Source: Candidatus Fermentibacteraceae bacterium
Lineage (GTDB): Bacteria; Fermentibacterota; Fermentibacteria; Fermentibacterales; JCC-6
Reading direction: 5' to 3'
Assembly: GCA_021162285.1 (NCBI GenBank)
Contig: JAGGYZ010000312.1
Coordinates: 1-23,068 of the forward strand
DNA length: 23,068 nucleotides
Position 1 is the first letter of the stretch. Every line of letters begins with the position of its first letter. A model generated the notes under the pieces. That model ran no database searches, was not told where the DNA came from, and was given only the letters and a program-made list of their open reading frames with translations. The translations under genes and the position numbers were made by a program. Shown here piece by piece: positions 1 to 8,141 of the stretch.

Positions 1-2
1 AG

Positions 3-98
3 CTTGCCGGAAGTGCCTTTAACTTTTGCTTCGCCCAGTATGTCAATCAACTCTCTATTCATGGTTACTGATCCAATATTTCTGGAGTAAAACATGTT
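3..98 (+). pseudogene. Upstream part of DUF5916 barrel gene, out of frame
   Basis: Frame 3 of the first 98 bases reads LAGSAFNFCFAQYVNQLSIHGY, then a TGA at 69-71, then SNISGVKHV, then a TAA. This alternation of small and aromatic residues resembles the beta-strand that precedes the next ORF's start in DUF5916 proteins (inference from memory of the family). Joining it to the frame-1 ORF at 94 would need both a frame change near 94-99 and readthrough of the TGA. It may be the decayed or mis-sequenced middle of one outer-membrane barrel gene whose N-terminus lies outside the window. Chance similarity cannot be excluded over so short a stretch. Confidence 0.35.
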
Positions 99-999
99 TA
101 AAGGTAAACTTGGTCTTACCTGGAACAGATTTCAGGAGCAGTCGGAGAACCTGGCATTCAGAGTGGATGGAGGCTACTTCCGGGAACATTTTGATATGAA
201 CTTTCGCATGGAGAGAATTGGTGAAGATTTCAACCCATCCTACATGGGTTATGTACAGGGAAACGGGACGACTTCGTATTCAGCCTATTCAAGCGTATCC
301 CTTGATTTTGATTCCGGAACTCTGGATGACATGTGGTTTGGTATCAACCCCAGATACAGCATAGATTCATGCGATAGAAATACAGGCAGTGGAGTTAATT
401 TATGGGCTGGTATTTCTACTATCAGCAGATATCATCTGAATTGCTGGTCTGATTACAATGATCGCTGGTTTGATCCCTATGAAGGGCCTTCAGGAAGATG
501 GTACAACAGCGGATTTTCAGGTGGGCTTTCTCTCTCCACAGACTTCAGGAAACCACTGGCGGGATGGGTAAGCGCAAATCGAAGCACCTACCTTGATTCA
601 CAGATGAAACGATTCTCACTTGGTCTTAAGATAAAACCAACCTCAGTTCTCTCTTTTGATGTGGGGCCATCCTTGAGAATTCAGGAAGCAGCCACCAGAT
701 ACAACTGGTCGGAAGAGTTGTGGGAGAAAACAAATTCAGACTGGAAGTCGCTAAGCATCACTGCTTCATACATGATCACACCTTTGATGAGAATAAGACT
801 GAACGGCCAGCTCTCAAGGCTTGAGAGAACCTGGGAGACAGAGTCTTCTTCGTGCATAAGCGACAACATCTGGGTAAACCTTCTCTACAGCTGGGAATAC
901 CTTCCTGGAAGCTGGTTCCATTTCCTCATTGGAGAGGTGAGTGAAGATGAAGAAGACCCGGAGTTTACAGTTTACGCCAAGGTCTCCAGATTTTTCTAG
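94..999 (+). CDS. DUF5916-type outer-membrane beta-barrel, C-terminal part
   Basis: A 301-residue ORF with alternating polar/aromatic strands typical of an outer-membrane barrel. Family-like points are GEDFNP near residue 43 (DUF5916 proteins carry a G-x-x-FNP-x-x-GF type motif) and NLLYSWEYLPGSW near residue 265, followed by a final strand ending in phenylalanine (VSRFF). Full DUF5916 proteins are usually 700-900 residues with an N-terminal signal peptide and carbohydrate-binding-like domain; both are missing. The ATG at 94 has a good ribosome site (GGAG at 84-87, 6-base gap), so it could be translated, but without a signal peptide the product could not be exported in the usual way. I read it as the 3' part of an interrupted gene. 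It ends 17 bases from the convergent downstream gene, and no terminator is visible between them. Confidence 0.6.
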   Translation: MFKGKLGLTWNRFQEQSENLAFRVDGGYFREHFDMNFRMERIGEDFNPSYMGYVQGNGTTSYSAYSSVSLDFDSGTLDDMWFGINPRYSIDSCDRNTGSGVNLWAGISTISRYHLNCWSDYNDRWFDPYEGPSGRWYNSGFSGGLSLSTDFRKPLAGWVSANRSTYLDSQMKRFSLGLKIKPTSVLSFDVGPSLRIQEAATRYNWSEELWEKTNSDWKSLSITASYMITPLMRIRLNGQLSRLERTWETESSSCISDNIWVNLLYSWEYLPGSWFHFLIGEVSEDEEDPEFTVYAKVSRFF

Positions 1000-1016
1000 A
1001 CCCGGGTGAAACAGCC

Positions 1017-3989
1017 TCAACGTATCAGCATCGCTCCTTTTCCTGTTCTTCCATCCACCATAACCTTTATGGGTCTGTCCGAAGATACATGTCTGGTGTA
1101 CTGCGTTTCAGAAACTGCTTTCATAGAATTCAACCAGTCCCAGTTGATCATTGAACCTGGGCGGTTGTGAGGTACGGTGAAGTAGACCACTCCCAGTGAG
1201 GTCATGTTCTGGAAGAAGTGAGAGCCCTGGGAAGGATCGATATTCATGTTTTTCTGGCTTGCTTCAACAATCACTTTAGCGCCGCATATCTGACTCCATG
1301 TTACCGGAATACCAAGCCATGGATCAGATGATCCCCATCTTCCAGGGCCGATAAGAATGAAAGGTCTTTCAGCTTCAAACAGTTTTCTGTTAATTGCTTC
1401 AACTTCTTTTACAATATTCTTTGTTTTCGAAGCAGTGAAACTATCCGGTTTGATGTACACTACATCTCTGATGCTTTGAATTGTTCCATTTCCCAGTGCC
1501 TTGTCTGTTTTGCAAAGTAGTTTTTCATCATCAAAAGTGCTGGGATCGATATCCACAAGGTCATTGTTCACAACCATTGGCCTTATCTGCAGCAGGCTGA
1601 AGTGTGCAGGAAGAGCCCGCTTTTTACCAAGGGTGACGGCGAACTCGATCTCCACCGGGCATCCCATTGATTTTTCTCCCAGTTTAAGAAGGTAATCACT
1701 AATGCGGGCAAGGGGGAATACATCGTTCTTCAGAATGTGTGCAAAACTTACTACTCTTGGGCCTGGCCTTGTGATACCATCCATCACTCTTTCGTTTGGT
1801 ATATCATAAGTTGAAGCCAGAAACTCCAGAGTGCCATCATTCTCGGATGTGGAAAGATCATGCGATGTTATGTACTGATCTTCATCCAGTTTACTTCCCC
1901 AGTAGCTGGTGTCCATCTGTACTGCATAAAACTGCTTCTGTGAATTGTCCATCATATCTTTAACAGTTCCAAATTGCGGAAGTACTCTTGGATACTTCGG
2001 AGTGAAGCGAAGAGACATCCCACCGTCAACTATGGCCTTGCCCAGCCCCAGCGCAACATTTACCACACCATCTTCCGGTTTTGCCGAACCTGCGGGATAG
2101 AAATCGTATGATCTGCCCACGCCGGAGAAGTGGGGGTAGAAAAGGTCGTCGTGCTGTCTTCCTACAACCTGCTGAAGCAGAACTGCCATTTTTTCTTCTT
2201 CTACACGGTGGTTGGTGGCCCGGATGTATGATTTTGCAGACTGCATGAATGTGGAAGCGTAAACAAACTTGATGGCACTTGAAAGTTGCTTGAATCTTAC
2301 TGTGAGGTCTCTGGAATTGTTGGGCAGCATTTTTGTAGCGTAAATTCCCGCAAATGGTTGATACATAGCATCTTCAAGAAGGCTTGAAGAACGGATGGCC
2401 AAAGGGGCGGTGACAGTTCTTGCATAATCTCTGAGGTCACCCAGAATGGTTGCGGGAAGGGAGGCTTTCTGGAAGGTTCTTTGAATTTTGTTGTCGTCAT
2501 CGCAGTCAATTGCAAACTGATGCAGATCGTTTATTTTCATGAATTCATCGAAGAATTGAGTTGTAATGATCACCGTGTTGGGAACGGAAACAGTTACTTT
2601 CTTAAATGCGTCCTCTTTCAGATTAGCCACAAGAACTCGGTCTATGAATGCAAGACCTCTGCCTTTTCCACCCATTGATCCATTACCCAGGCGGCTGAAC
2701 ACAAGGTCTTCCTCATGAAATGATCTGCTGTAAGGTACCACATAGCCACGTCTCTGGTCTGCTTTCCATGACCTGAAAGCACTCAGAAGAGCATGCTTGA
2801 CCTCTTCTGATGTGCAATTCTTTAAATCGTATTCATCCATTTCCTCAGCAAGTTCCAGTTCGGTCTGTATCTTCAGCCACCTGGACATTCTTCCAGATGA
2901 CCAGCAGAGATGGATGGATTTTGCAGGAAGCTTGTCCAGAGCAATGCCCAGCTCCCGGACACCGGTAACTTTTCTGATTCTTTTCTCTGTATCGTCTTCA
3001 AAGATCAGATCACCAAAATCCAGAGAATCGATGAGCATATTGCTGAAATCCGACATAAGGGTTGTTGAGTGTTTGTTGATATATCCCACATTCATCGCTT
3101 TTGCAATGTCAGCTCCATCATGTTCGCTGGTCTGCAGCACAATGGGAATATCCGGGTTCCTTTCCCGTATTTTTTCTATAAGGTTCACTCCTGCTTTTTT
3201 GTCATGGGTGCCCCGGCGATGGAATCTCATATCGGTAACAACACCAACAAGAGAATTGCTGTAGTTATTCAGAATGTACTCGGCTTCTTCCATATTTACA
3301 GCAAGAAGAAGTTTTGTTCTTGTCCTACTTTTTAACTTCCGCATGGTCTGAGATGCCATTCTTTCAAGAACCTGACGGGATTTAAGGTGGATTTCCTGCA
3401 TGCCCTGATGAAGGTACTTGGAGTAGAAAAGTACATCATCTTCCACAAGCATCACACACGGTGCGTTCACCTCTCCGCAATCGTGCGGGGCATTTCGGGC
3501 ATCTTCTGTAAGCTGGATGATTCCTTGAATAATTTCACCGGTGCCCATCCAGTTAAAGAGCCTGTAGGGAATAACTCCGGGGTTCTTCCCGTTTATTTTC
3601 CTAAGTTCTTCTCTGTTGTGCGTAAGAACGGTAACAGCCAGAGATGGCTGTATCTCCAGTGCATTTTCTGTGAATTCCTCAAAAGATGTGTTCTCTCCGG
3701 TAGACATGCAGATGATCAGCTCAAAATAGTTACCTGATTTATCCTTCAGTATCTTCAGAGCGGTTGTTGCATCAGAAACCTGTGTGATCACTGGTGCATT
3801 TCCGGAATCTCCGGCTGAATGAGTTGCACCAAGTATATCTTCCAGCATTCCATCTTCTTCAACTGTGTAGTAATCGTAAAGGCTGCAGAGAAGCATCACA
3901 TTCTGCACTCTGAATTTGTTCAGATTCTTCAGGAGGAAGTCTGTTCGTCGCAGTTGCAGTTTCCCATTGAGTTCTTCAGGTGAGAACAT
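1017..3989 (-). CDS. Receiver-domain protein fused to PEP synthase-type ATP-binding domain
   Basis: 990 residues from an ATG preceded by AGGAGGT; an upstream in-frame start at 4040 has no such site. Residues 28-160 look like a degenerate receiver. Residues 178-310 are an intact receiver: acidic E183-D184-D185, phospho-acceptor D253 (in VVTDMRF), T287 and K306. Residues 430-805 are a PPDK_N (PEP/pyruvate-binding, ATP-grasp) domain with GNGSMGGKGRGL near 435-446, RSSSLLED at 533-540, VEIEFA near 779-784 and QIRP at 801-804. The C-terminus has GPGRWGSSDP near 881-890 and GSHFFQN near 922-928. There is no phospho-histidine swivel domain or PEP-binding barrel, so it is not a complete PEP synthase or pyruvate phosphate dikinase. 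ATP-dependent phosphotransfer under phosphorelay control is an inference. It is divergent from the glutamate dehydrogenase gene at 4218. Confidence 0.85.
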   Translation of the reverse strand: MFSPEELNGKLQLRRTDFLLKNLNKFRVQNVMLLCSLYDYYTVEEDGMLEDILGATHSAGDSGNAPVITQVSDATTALKILKDKSGNYFELIICMSTGENTSFEEFTENALEIQPSLAVTVLTHNREELRKINGKNPGVIPYRLFNWMGTGEIIQGIIQLTEDARNAPHDCGEVNAPCVMLVEDDVLFYSKYLHQGMQEIHLKSRQVLERMASQTMRKLKSRTRTKLLLAVNMEEAEYILNNYSNSLVGVVTDMRFHRRGTHDKKAGVNLIEKIRERNPDIPIVLQTSEHDGADIAKAMNVGYINKHSTTLMSDFSNMLIDSLDFGDLIFEDDTEKRIRKVTGVRELGIALDKLPAKSIHLCWSSGRMSRWLKIQTELELAEEMDEYDLKNCTSEEVKHALLSAFRSWKADQRRGYVVPYSRSFHEEDLVFSRLGNGSMGGKGRGLAFIDRVLVANLKEDAFKKVTVSVPNTVIITTQFFDEFMKINDLHQFAIDCDDDNKIQRTFQKASLPATILGDLRDYARTVTAPLAIRSSSLLEDAMYQPFAGIYATKMLPNNSRDLTVRFKQLSSAIKFVYASTFMQSAKSYIRATNHRVEEEKMAVLLQQVVGRQHDDLFYPHFSGVGRSYDFYPAGSAKPEDGVVNVALGLGKAIVDGGMSLRFTPKYPRVLPQFGTVKDMMDNSQKQFYAVQMDTSYWGSKLDEDQYITSHDLSTSENDGTLEFLASTYDIPNERVMDGITRPGPRVVSFAHILKNDVFPLARISDYLLKLGEKSMGCPVEIEFAVTLGKKRALPAHFSLLQIRPMVVNNDLVDIDPSTFDDEKLLCKTDKALGNGTIQSIRDVVYIKPDSFTASKTKNIVKEVEAINRKLFEAERPFILIGPGRWGSSDPWLGIPVTWSQICGAKVIVEASQKNMNIDPSQGSHFFQNMTSLGVVYFTVPHNRPGSMINWDWLNSMKAVSETQYTRHVSSDRPIKVMVDGRTGKGAMLIR

Positions 3990-4046
3990 CTTGATTGTAC
4001 CTCCTGGTGATCCTGTTTCATATGGGAGCAGGGAAAGCAAAATTTA

Positions 4047-4059
4047 TAACACGGTGTTA
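4047..4059. promoter_or_regulatory. Inverted repeat at predicted start of the receiver-PPDK_N gene
   Basis: TAACAC-G-GTGTTA is a perfect 6-base inverted repeat with a one-base centre. It lies just downstream of the -10 proposed for the minus-strand gene, about where transcription would begin, which is a usual place for a repressor site. The regulator is unknown. Confidence 0.35.
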
Positions 4060-4060
4060 A

Positions 4061-4089
4061 TTATGAAGAGAAGGCAAGACAGCAGTCAA
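4061..4089 (-). promoter_or_regulatory. Candidate promoter of the receiver-PPDK_N gene
   Basis: On the minus strand TTGACT (plus 4084-4089) and TCATAA (plus 4061-4066) are separated by exactly 17 bases. The -35 matches the sigma-70 consensus at five of six positions; the -10 is weaker. It leaves a leader of about 65 bases before the ATG at 3989. Confidence 0.35.
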
Positions 4090-4114
4090 GTTGAATCCAA
4101 TTTACAAGAACCTA

Positions 4115-4144
4115 TTGACAGAAGGAAGGTTTCGGCAGTAGTCT
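4115..4144 (+). promoter_or_regulatory. Candidate promoter of the first glutamate dehydrogenase
   Basis: A perfect -35 hexamer TTGACA at 4115-4120 is followed after 18 bases by TAGTCT (4139-4144), a weak -10. The predicted transcription start near 4151 would put the 17-base inverted repeat at 4153-4169 directly at the start of the transcript. Confidence 0.35.
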
Positions 4145-4152
4145 ACCCTGTC

Positions 4153-4169
4153 CGTATGAAATTCATACG
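4153..4169. promoter_or_regulatory. Perfect 17-base inverted repeat upstream of first GDH
   Basis: CGTATGAA-A-TTCATACG has perfect 8-base arms around one base. It is in the 5' leader of the glutamate dehydrogenase gene, between the predicted promoter and the ribosome site, and is followed by a T-rich stretch (4171-4197). Its position suits an operator for a dimeric repressor. A weak AT-rich terminator-like hairpin is the alternative. The core TGAA-TTCA recurs in the spacer of the second GDH promoter (9532-9542). Confidence 0.5.
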
Positions 4170-4217
4170 CTTTTTATTTGTTGTTTGTTTACCTGATTCT
4201 TGAAGAGGAGAGTGAGA

Positions 4218-5570
4218 ATGCTTGAGGAACTCTATCAGAAAATAATCCAGAGGGATCCTTCTCAGCCGGAATTTCACCAGGCAGTACAGGAGGTTCTTGA
4301 ATCTCTTGAAGTGGTACTTGAAAAGCACCCCGAGTACAGAAGTGCAAGAATTCCGGAAAGAATTGTGGAGCCGGAGCGTGTTATAATGTTTCGCGTTCCC
4401 TGGGTAAAAGACAACGGCGAGATCATGGTTAACCGTGGATTCCGTATCGAAATGAACAGCGCTATCGGACCCTACAAGGGCGGCCTTCGTTTTCACCCTT
4501 CCGTAAACCTTGGAATCCTCAAGTTCCTGGCTTTCGAGCAGGTGTTCAAGAATGCTCTTACCACTATCCCCATGGGTGGCGGTAAAGGTGGTTCCGATTT
4601 TGATCCGAAGGGTAAATCCGATCTTGAAGTTATGCGTTTCTGCCAGAGCTTCATGAGCGAACTTTTCCGTCATATCGGGCCTAACACAGATATCCCTGCG
4701 GGTGATATTGGCGTTGGTGGAAGAGAGATCGGTTTCTTGTTCGGTCAATACAAAAAGCTTCGCAACGAGTGGACCGGCGTTCTGACAGGCAAGGGTCGCG
4801 AGTACGGTGGAAGCCGTATAAGACCAGAGGCCACCGGTTATGGTGCAGTATACTTCGGCGAGGAAATGCTTAAGACCAGAGGCGACAGCTACGACGGCAA
4901 GATCTGTCTTGTGTCCGGTTCCGGTAATGTTGCACAATACGCCACCCAGAAGATCGCAGAACTGGGTGGAAAAGTTGTTACACTTTCTGATTCCAGCGGC
5001 TGCATCTACGATGAAGAGGGAATTGATGCCGAGAAGCTTGCCTTCGTCATGGATCTTAAGAACAATCGCAGAGGCCGTATAAGTGAGTATGCAGACAAGT
5101 ATCCAGGAGCTGTTTATACAGCTGTAGATGAATCACTTGGCTACAATCCACTGTGGGCTTACAAGGCAGACTGTGCATTCCCCAGTGCAACTCAGAACGA
5201 GATCAATGCCAAGGATGCTCAGACAATGGTTAACAACGGCGTCATTCTTGTTTCTGAAGGTGCAAATATGCCTACAGTTCCTGAGGGCGTTAACATTTTC
5301 ATCGACAACAAGATTCTTTATGGCCCAGGTAAGGCTGCCAACGCAGGTGGCGTAGCCACATCAGGTCTTGAGATGGCACAGAATGCCATATTCTCCAGCT
5401 GGAGCCGCAAGGAAGTTGACAACAAGCTTCATAACATCATGATAAGCATCCACAAGCAGGCTTACGATGCTGCAGAGTATTACGGGTCACCGGGAAACTA
5501 TGTTCTTGGTGCCAATGCAGCCGGTTTCCGCAAGGTTGCCGACGCAATGCTTGCCCAGGGAGTCGTGTAG
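4218..5570 (+). CDS. gdhA: NADP-type hexameric glutamate dehydrogenase
   Basis: 450 residues, close to the 447 of E. coli GdhA. It interconverts glutamate with 2-oxoglutarate and ammonia in the cytoplasm. Visible landmarks are GPYKGG (K87, substrate), PMGGGKGGSDFDP with the expected catalytic K123, PAGDIG with D163, and the dinucleotide loop SGSGNV at 233-238. The length and the SDFDP and DIGVGGRE signatures fit the bacterial GdhA type, usually NADPH-linked and assimilatory; cofactor preference is inferred. The ATG at 4218 is chosen because GAGGAG at 4205-4210 sits 7 bases upstream; the in-frame TTG at 4200 has no ribosome site. A strong terminator follows. Confidence 0.95.
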   Translation: MLEELYQKIIQRDPSQPEFHQAVQEVLESLEVVLEKHPEYRSARIPERIVEPERVIMFRVPWVKDNGEIMVNRGFRIEMNSAIGPYKGGLRFHPSVNLGILKFLAFEQVFKNALTTIPMGGGKGGSDFDPKGKSDLEVMRFCQSFMSELFRHIGPNTDIPAGDIGVGGREIGFLFGQYKKLRNEWTGVLTGKGREYGGSRIRPEATGYGAVYFGEEMLKTRGDSYDGKICLVSGSGNVAQYATQKIAELGGKVVTLSDSSGCIYDEEGIDAEKLAFVMDLKNNRRGRISEYADKYPGAVYTAVDESLGYNPLWAYKADCAFPSATQNEINAKDAQTMVNNGVILVSEGANMPTVPEGVNIFIDNKILYGPGKAANAGGVATSGLEMAQNAIFSSWSRKEVDNKLHNIMISIHKQAYDAAEYYGSPGNYVLGANAAGFRKVADAMLAQGVV

Positions 5571-5590
5571 GCTGAATTCAGTTACTTTAG

Positions 5591-5622
5591 AATCCCCCGC
5601 TTTAACAGCGGGGGATTTTTTT
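5591..5622 (+). terminator. Intrinsic terminator after gdhA
   Basis: Ten-base stem AATCCCCCGC (5591-5600) and GCGGGGGATT (5608-5617) around a 7-base loop, running into a T tract to 5622. It ends the gdhA transcript before the convergent gene that stops at 5684. Confidence 0.9.
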
Positions 5623-5683
5623 CAGCAGACGCTCTCTGCTAATGCTCTTTGACAATCAAGAAGTGAAATACCCTTTGGCATTT

Positions 5684-8023
5684 CTACTTTGCCAGGAAAG
5701 CAATTGCCTCGTCTGTATCCCCATTCAGGATCACTGAAAGAGATGAGCCAGGCAAAAGATCGTCTATCTTTATGACCTTGATCACATGTTCAAAACCCTT
5801 CGCAGTTGAGATTAAACTGGTAAGGTAATTCCTTTTATTAAAGAAGATCTCCTCCCTGAATATCACGCCGTCATCATCCGGGTACAGAGGAAGGTATCTT
5901 ATGTCTGCTTCAACAAGATCCTGGAAGAAGTGTGTTCCGAAGGACAGATCAGGAACCTGGCCCTTCTTCATCTTTGCAACTTCAATAAGCATTGCCGTGT
6001 TGTTGATATCGCTGTATCCCACATGCACACCCAGCTTGATGTCTCCCTTGCTGCCCCATCTGCCCGGCCCGATAAGAATGAATTTTTTATGTGGAAGAAT
6101 CTGATTGAGTTTTCCGACTGTATGACCGATCTCCAGCAATTCCTCTCTGTTGGCCACTTTGTCATACTCGATGCCGTCCACATACACCATGTACTCTATG
6201 CCGTGACATGCTCCTGACATTATGTACTTGTTTGCGGTGAAGATCACATCGTCATTGGCTATTCCGGTTGGTATAGTTGTATCTACATTTCCACTGCCCA
6301 CGCTTTGTGGACGACACTGCAGAAGGTATGGTGTGTGAATGTCCTGTCCGTAGGCAAACTCAATGTCAACTGGCAGGCCGATCTCGTCTTCAAGAATGTT
6401 TAACACAGTTTTAAAGAAAAGGGGAACCGGGCTTCTTTCCAGCAGATTGTGGAAAGTGACTATTGTGTCCTTTTTCTGAATATTCAGCATGGATCCGGGG
6501 GAGAGCTGAATGTCACCTTCTTCATAAAGCGAAACCAGATAAGGCAGACATGGGATCTTTGCTCCGTACTCTTTTATCATCTTCTCGGTGCTGACAGTTT
6601 CCAGGCACCCCTTTTCAAGATTCAAAACATCCATATTCTTCTGGGCATATCTGATAAGTTCTTCTGTTGTAACATTTATTCGGAGCTTGGGTTGCCCGGG
6701 GCTCATAAGAACAGGGAAGTCCTGCCCTGTTCTGTCCACGGCTCTTGTTCCAAGCCCTGCAACCAGTCGGACAATCCCGTCCTCTGATTTAATTCTTGGA
6801 GACCACCTGTAATCATTTCTGCTGAAAGCAACTCCGGCGAAGGGAGGGAAGAAGTACTTGCCTATTCTTGACCCTACCACCTCCTGAATAAGAATTCCCA
6901 TTTCCTCATTGAAATCTAGAAGCCCTCTTTCCCTTCTGTATTCAATTGGGTCGGGGCCAAAAATGCTGGCATAGATCTCCAGTACAGCGTCTACAAGAGC
7001 ATCAAGTCTGTGCTGCCTGGAACCCTGATTGGCGACAAAAAGGCTTTTGTACTTGCCTGCAAAAGCTGCTCCGGTACTGTCTTCCAGAAGGCTTGATGAA
7101 CGAACAATGATCGGGATTGTGCCAAAATAATCCAGGGCGTGCTCAAGCCCGACCATTACGCTGTACGGCATTACAGAGTGCTTGAATACCTGTTCTAGAA
7201 GATGGTACTCCTGACGGATCTCACCCTGTTGGGCGTACTTGATCGCCATCATCTCTTCAAGGGCGTTGTGGCTGATGAATTCCAGAACAGCATCAGATGC
7301 AATGAACCACGTTTTAGGAACTCTGAGATTTCTAAGAACAGTGTGCGATTTCTTGTAGGTGTTAAGTATCATCTCGGCTCTGAACAGGCCAGCTGCTTTT
7401 CCGCCAGCTTTTCCATTCCCGTTGTATGGTCCGATCGTGTGGTTGATCACATGAGTGAAATCATCAATACTGACATGCTTGCGAATTGTGCTTATGTAAT
7501 TCAGGTCCTCAGTAAACAGCCGCCTTGTGAGGCCAACAATAATGTTTTCCCGATCCCTTGCCTCCATTTTTTTACTTCGTTTTGGAAGCATCTCATATTT
7601 GTCCAGTGCTTCTCTCAGTTTGCCCAGAGGAACATCTCTTCTGCCAGTTGTTACTGAAAGAAAACGGATCTTTTCGTAACGAAGCCACCTGTGAAGAGCC
7701 ATGGTGATCTCTTCAGGTGTAAGAACTTCCTCGGCAACGCGGAATACCTGTGTAGTTATCTCTTCCAGTACTTTGTAGTCTATCCTGGGCGCAGGCTGAT
7801 TTTCGCCGTACATGTCTCCGGTTTCAACTGCATCGATCTGCCTGGGAAGCAGTTCTTCCATGATGGTCGAGATCTTTACTATTTTCCTTCTGAAAAGGTA
7901 GTTGAGCATCTTTCGGCTCAAACGACTCAGTAATTCCGAATCTGTCTCGCTGAGCAGTTTCAGAATAATTTTCCATTCGGGTTTGCCAGTTGTACCGGTA
8001 TCATCGTGGCTTAGTGGCGACAT
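5684..8023 (-). CDS. PPDK_N-type ATP-binding protein without phosphohistidine domain
   Basis: 779 residues, a paralogue of the 990-residue protein at 1017-3989 but with no receiver domain. Residues 1-195 are a mostly helical domain I do not recognise. Residues 200-575 are the PPDK_N ATP-grasp domain: GNGKAGGKAAGL at 202-213, RSSSLLED at 308-315, VDIEFA near 552-557 and QCRPQS at 569-574. The C-terminal domain has GPGRWGS at 652-658 and GTHFFQD near 696-702, as in the paralogue. The histidine swivel and PEP-binding barrel of true dikinases are absent, so PEP synthesis alone is not credible. It may phosphorylate or ligate an unknown partner. A weak ribosome site (AGGGAT) precedes the ATG, and TATATG (plus 8059-8064) is a possible -10. 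A terminator separates it from the upstream same-strand GDH gene, so it is probably transcribed on its own. Confidence 0.85.
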   Translation of the reverse strand: MSPLSHDDTGTTGKPEWKIILKLLSETDSELLSRLSRKMLNYLFRRKIVKISTIMEELLPRQIDAVETGDMYGENQPAPRIDYKVLEEITTQVFRVAEEVLTPEEITMALHRWLRYEKIRFLSVTTGRRDVPLGKLREALDKYEMLPKRSKKMEARDRENIIVGLTRRLFTEDLNYISTIRKHVSIDDFTHVINHTIGPYNGNGKAGGKAAGLFRAEMILNTYKKSHTVLRNLRVPKTWFIASDAVLEFISHNALEEMMAIKYAQQGEIRQEYHLLEQVFKHSVMPYSVMVGLEHALDYFGTIPIIVRSSSLLEDSTGAAFAGKYKSLFVANQGSRQHRLDALVDAVLEIYASIFGPDPIEYRRERGLLDFNEEMGILIQEVVGSRIGKYFFPPFAGVAFSRNDYRWSPRIKSEDGIVRLVAGLGTRAVDRTGQDFPVLMSPGQPKLRINVTTEELIRYAQKNMDVLNLEKGCLETVSTEKMIKEYGAKIPCLPYLVSLYEEGDIQLSPGSMLNIQKKDTIVTFHNLLERSPVPLFFKTVLNILEDEIGLPVDIEFAYGQDIHTPYLLQCRPQSVGSGNVDTTIPTGIANDDVIFTANKYIMSGACHGIEYMVYVDGIEYDKVANREELLEIGHTVGKLNQILPHKKFILIGPGRWGSKGDIKLGVHVGYSDINNTAMLIEVAKMKKGQVPDLSFGTHFFQDLVEADIRYLPLYPDDDGVIFREEIFFNKRNYLTSLISTAKGFEHVIKVIKIDDLLPGSSLSVILNGDTDEAIAFLAK

Positions 8024-8091
8024 ACAAGATCCCTTTCAGTGGAGTACATTCTTCATTTCATATACAGAAGGATTCTAATTACCGGAAGACT

Positions 8092-8133
8092 AAAAAAAAA
8101 GACCGGGGTGACTGGCACCCCGGTCTTTTTTTT
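8092..8133. terminator. Bidirectional intrinsic terminator
   Basis: GACCGGGGTG (8101-8110) and CACCCCGGTC (8116-8125) form a 10-base stem with a 5-base loop, flanked by nine A (8092-8100) and eight T (8126-8133). It should stop transcription in both directions. For the annotated genes it ends the minus-strand GDH transcript. Confidence 0.92.
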
Positions 8134-8141
8134 ATCTGTGA

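Noticed and set aside
1017..3989. PEP synthase or pyruvate phosphate dikinase
   Set aside because: The phospho-histidine swivel motif and the PEP-binding barrel are absent in both PPDK_N proteins.
4143..4937. 264-residue minus-strand open frame
   Set aside because: It is antisense to the well supported glutamate dehydrogenase and has no recognisable domain or ribosome site.
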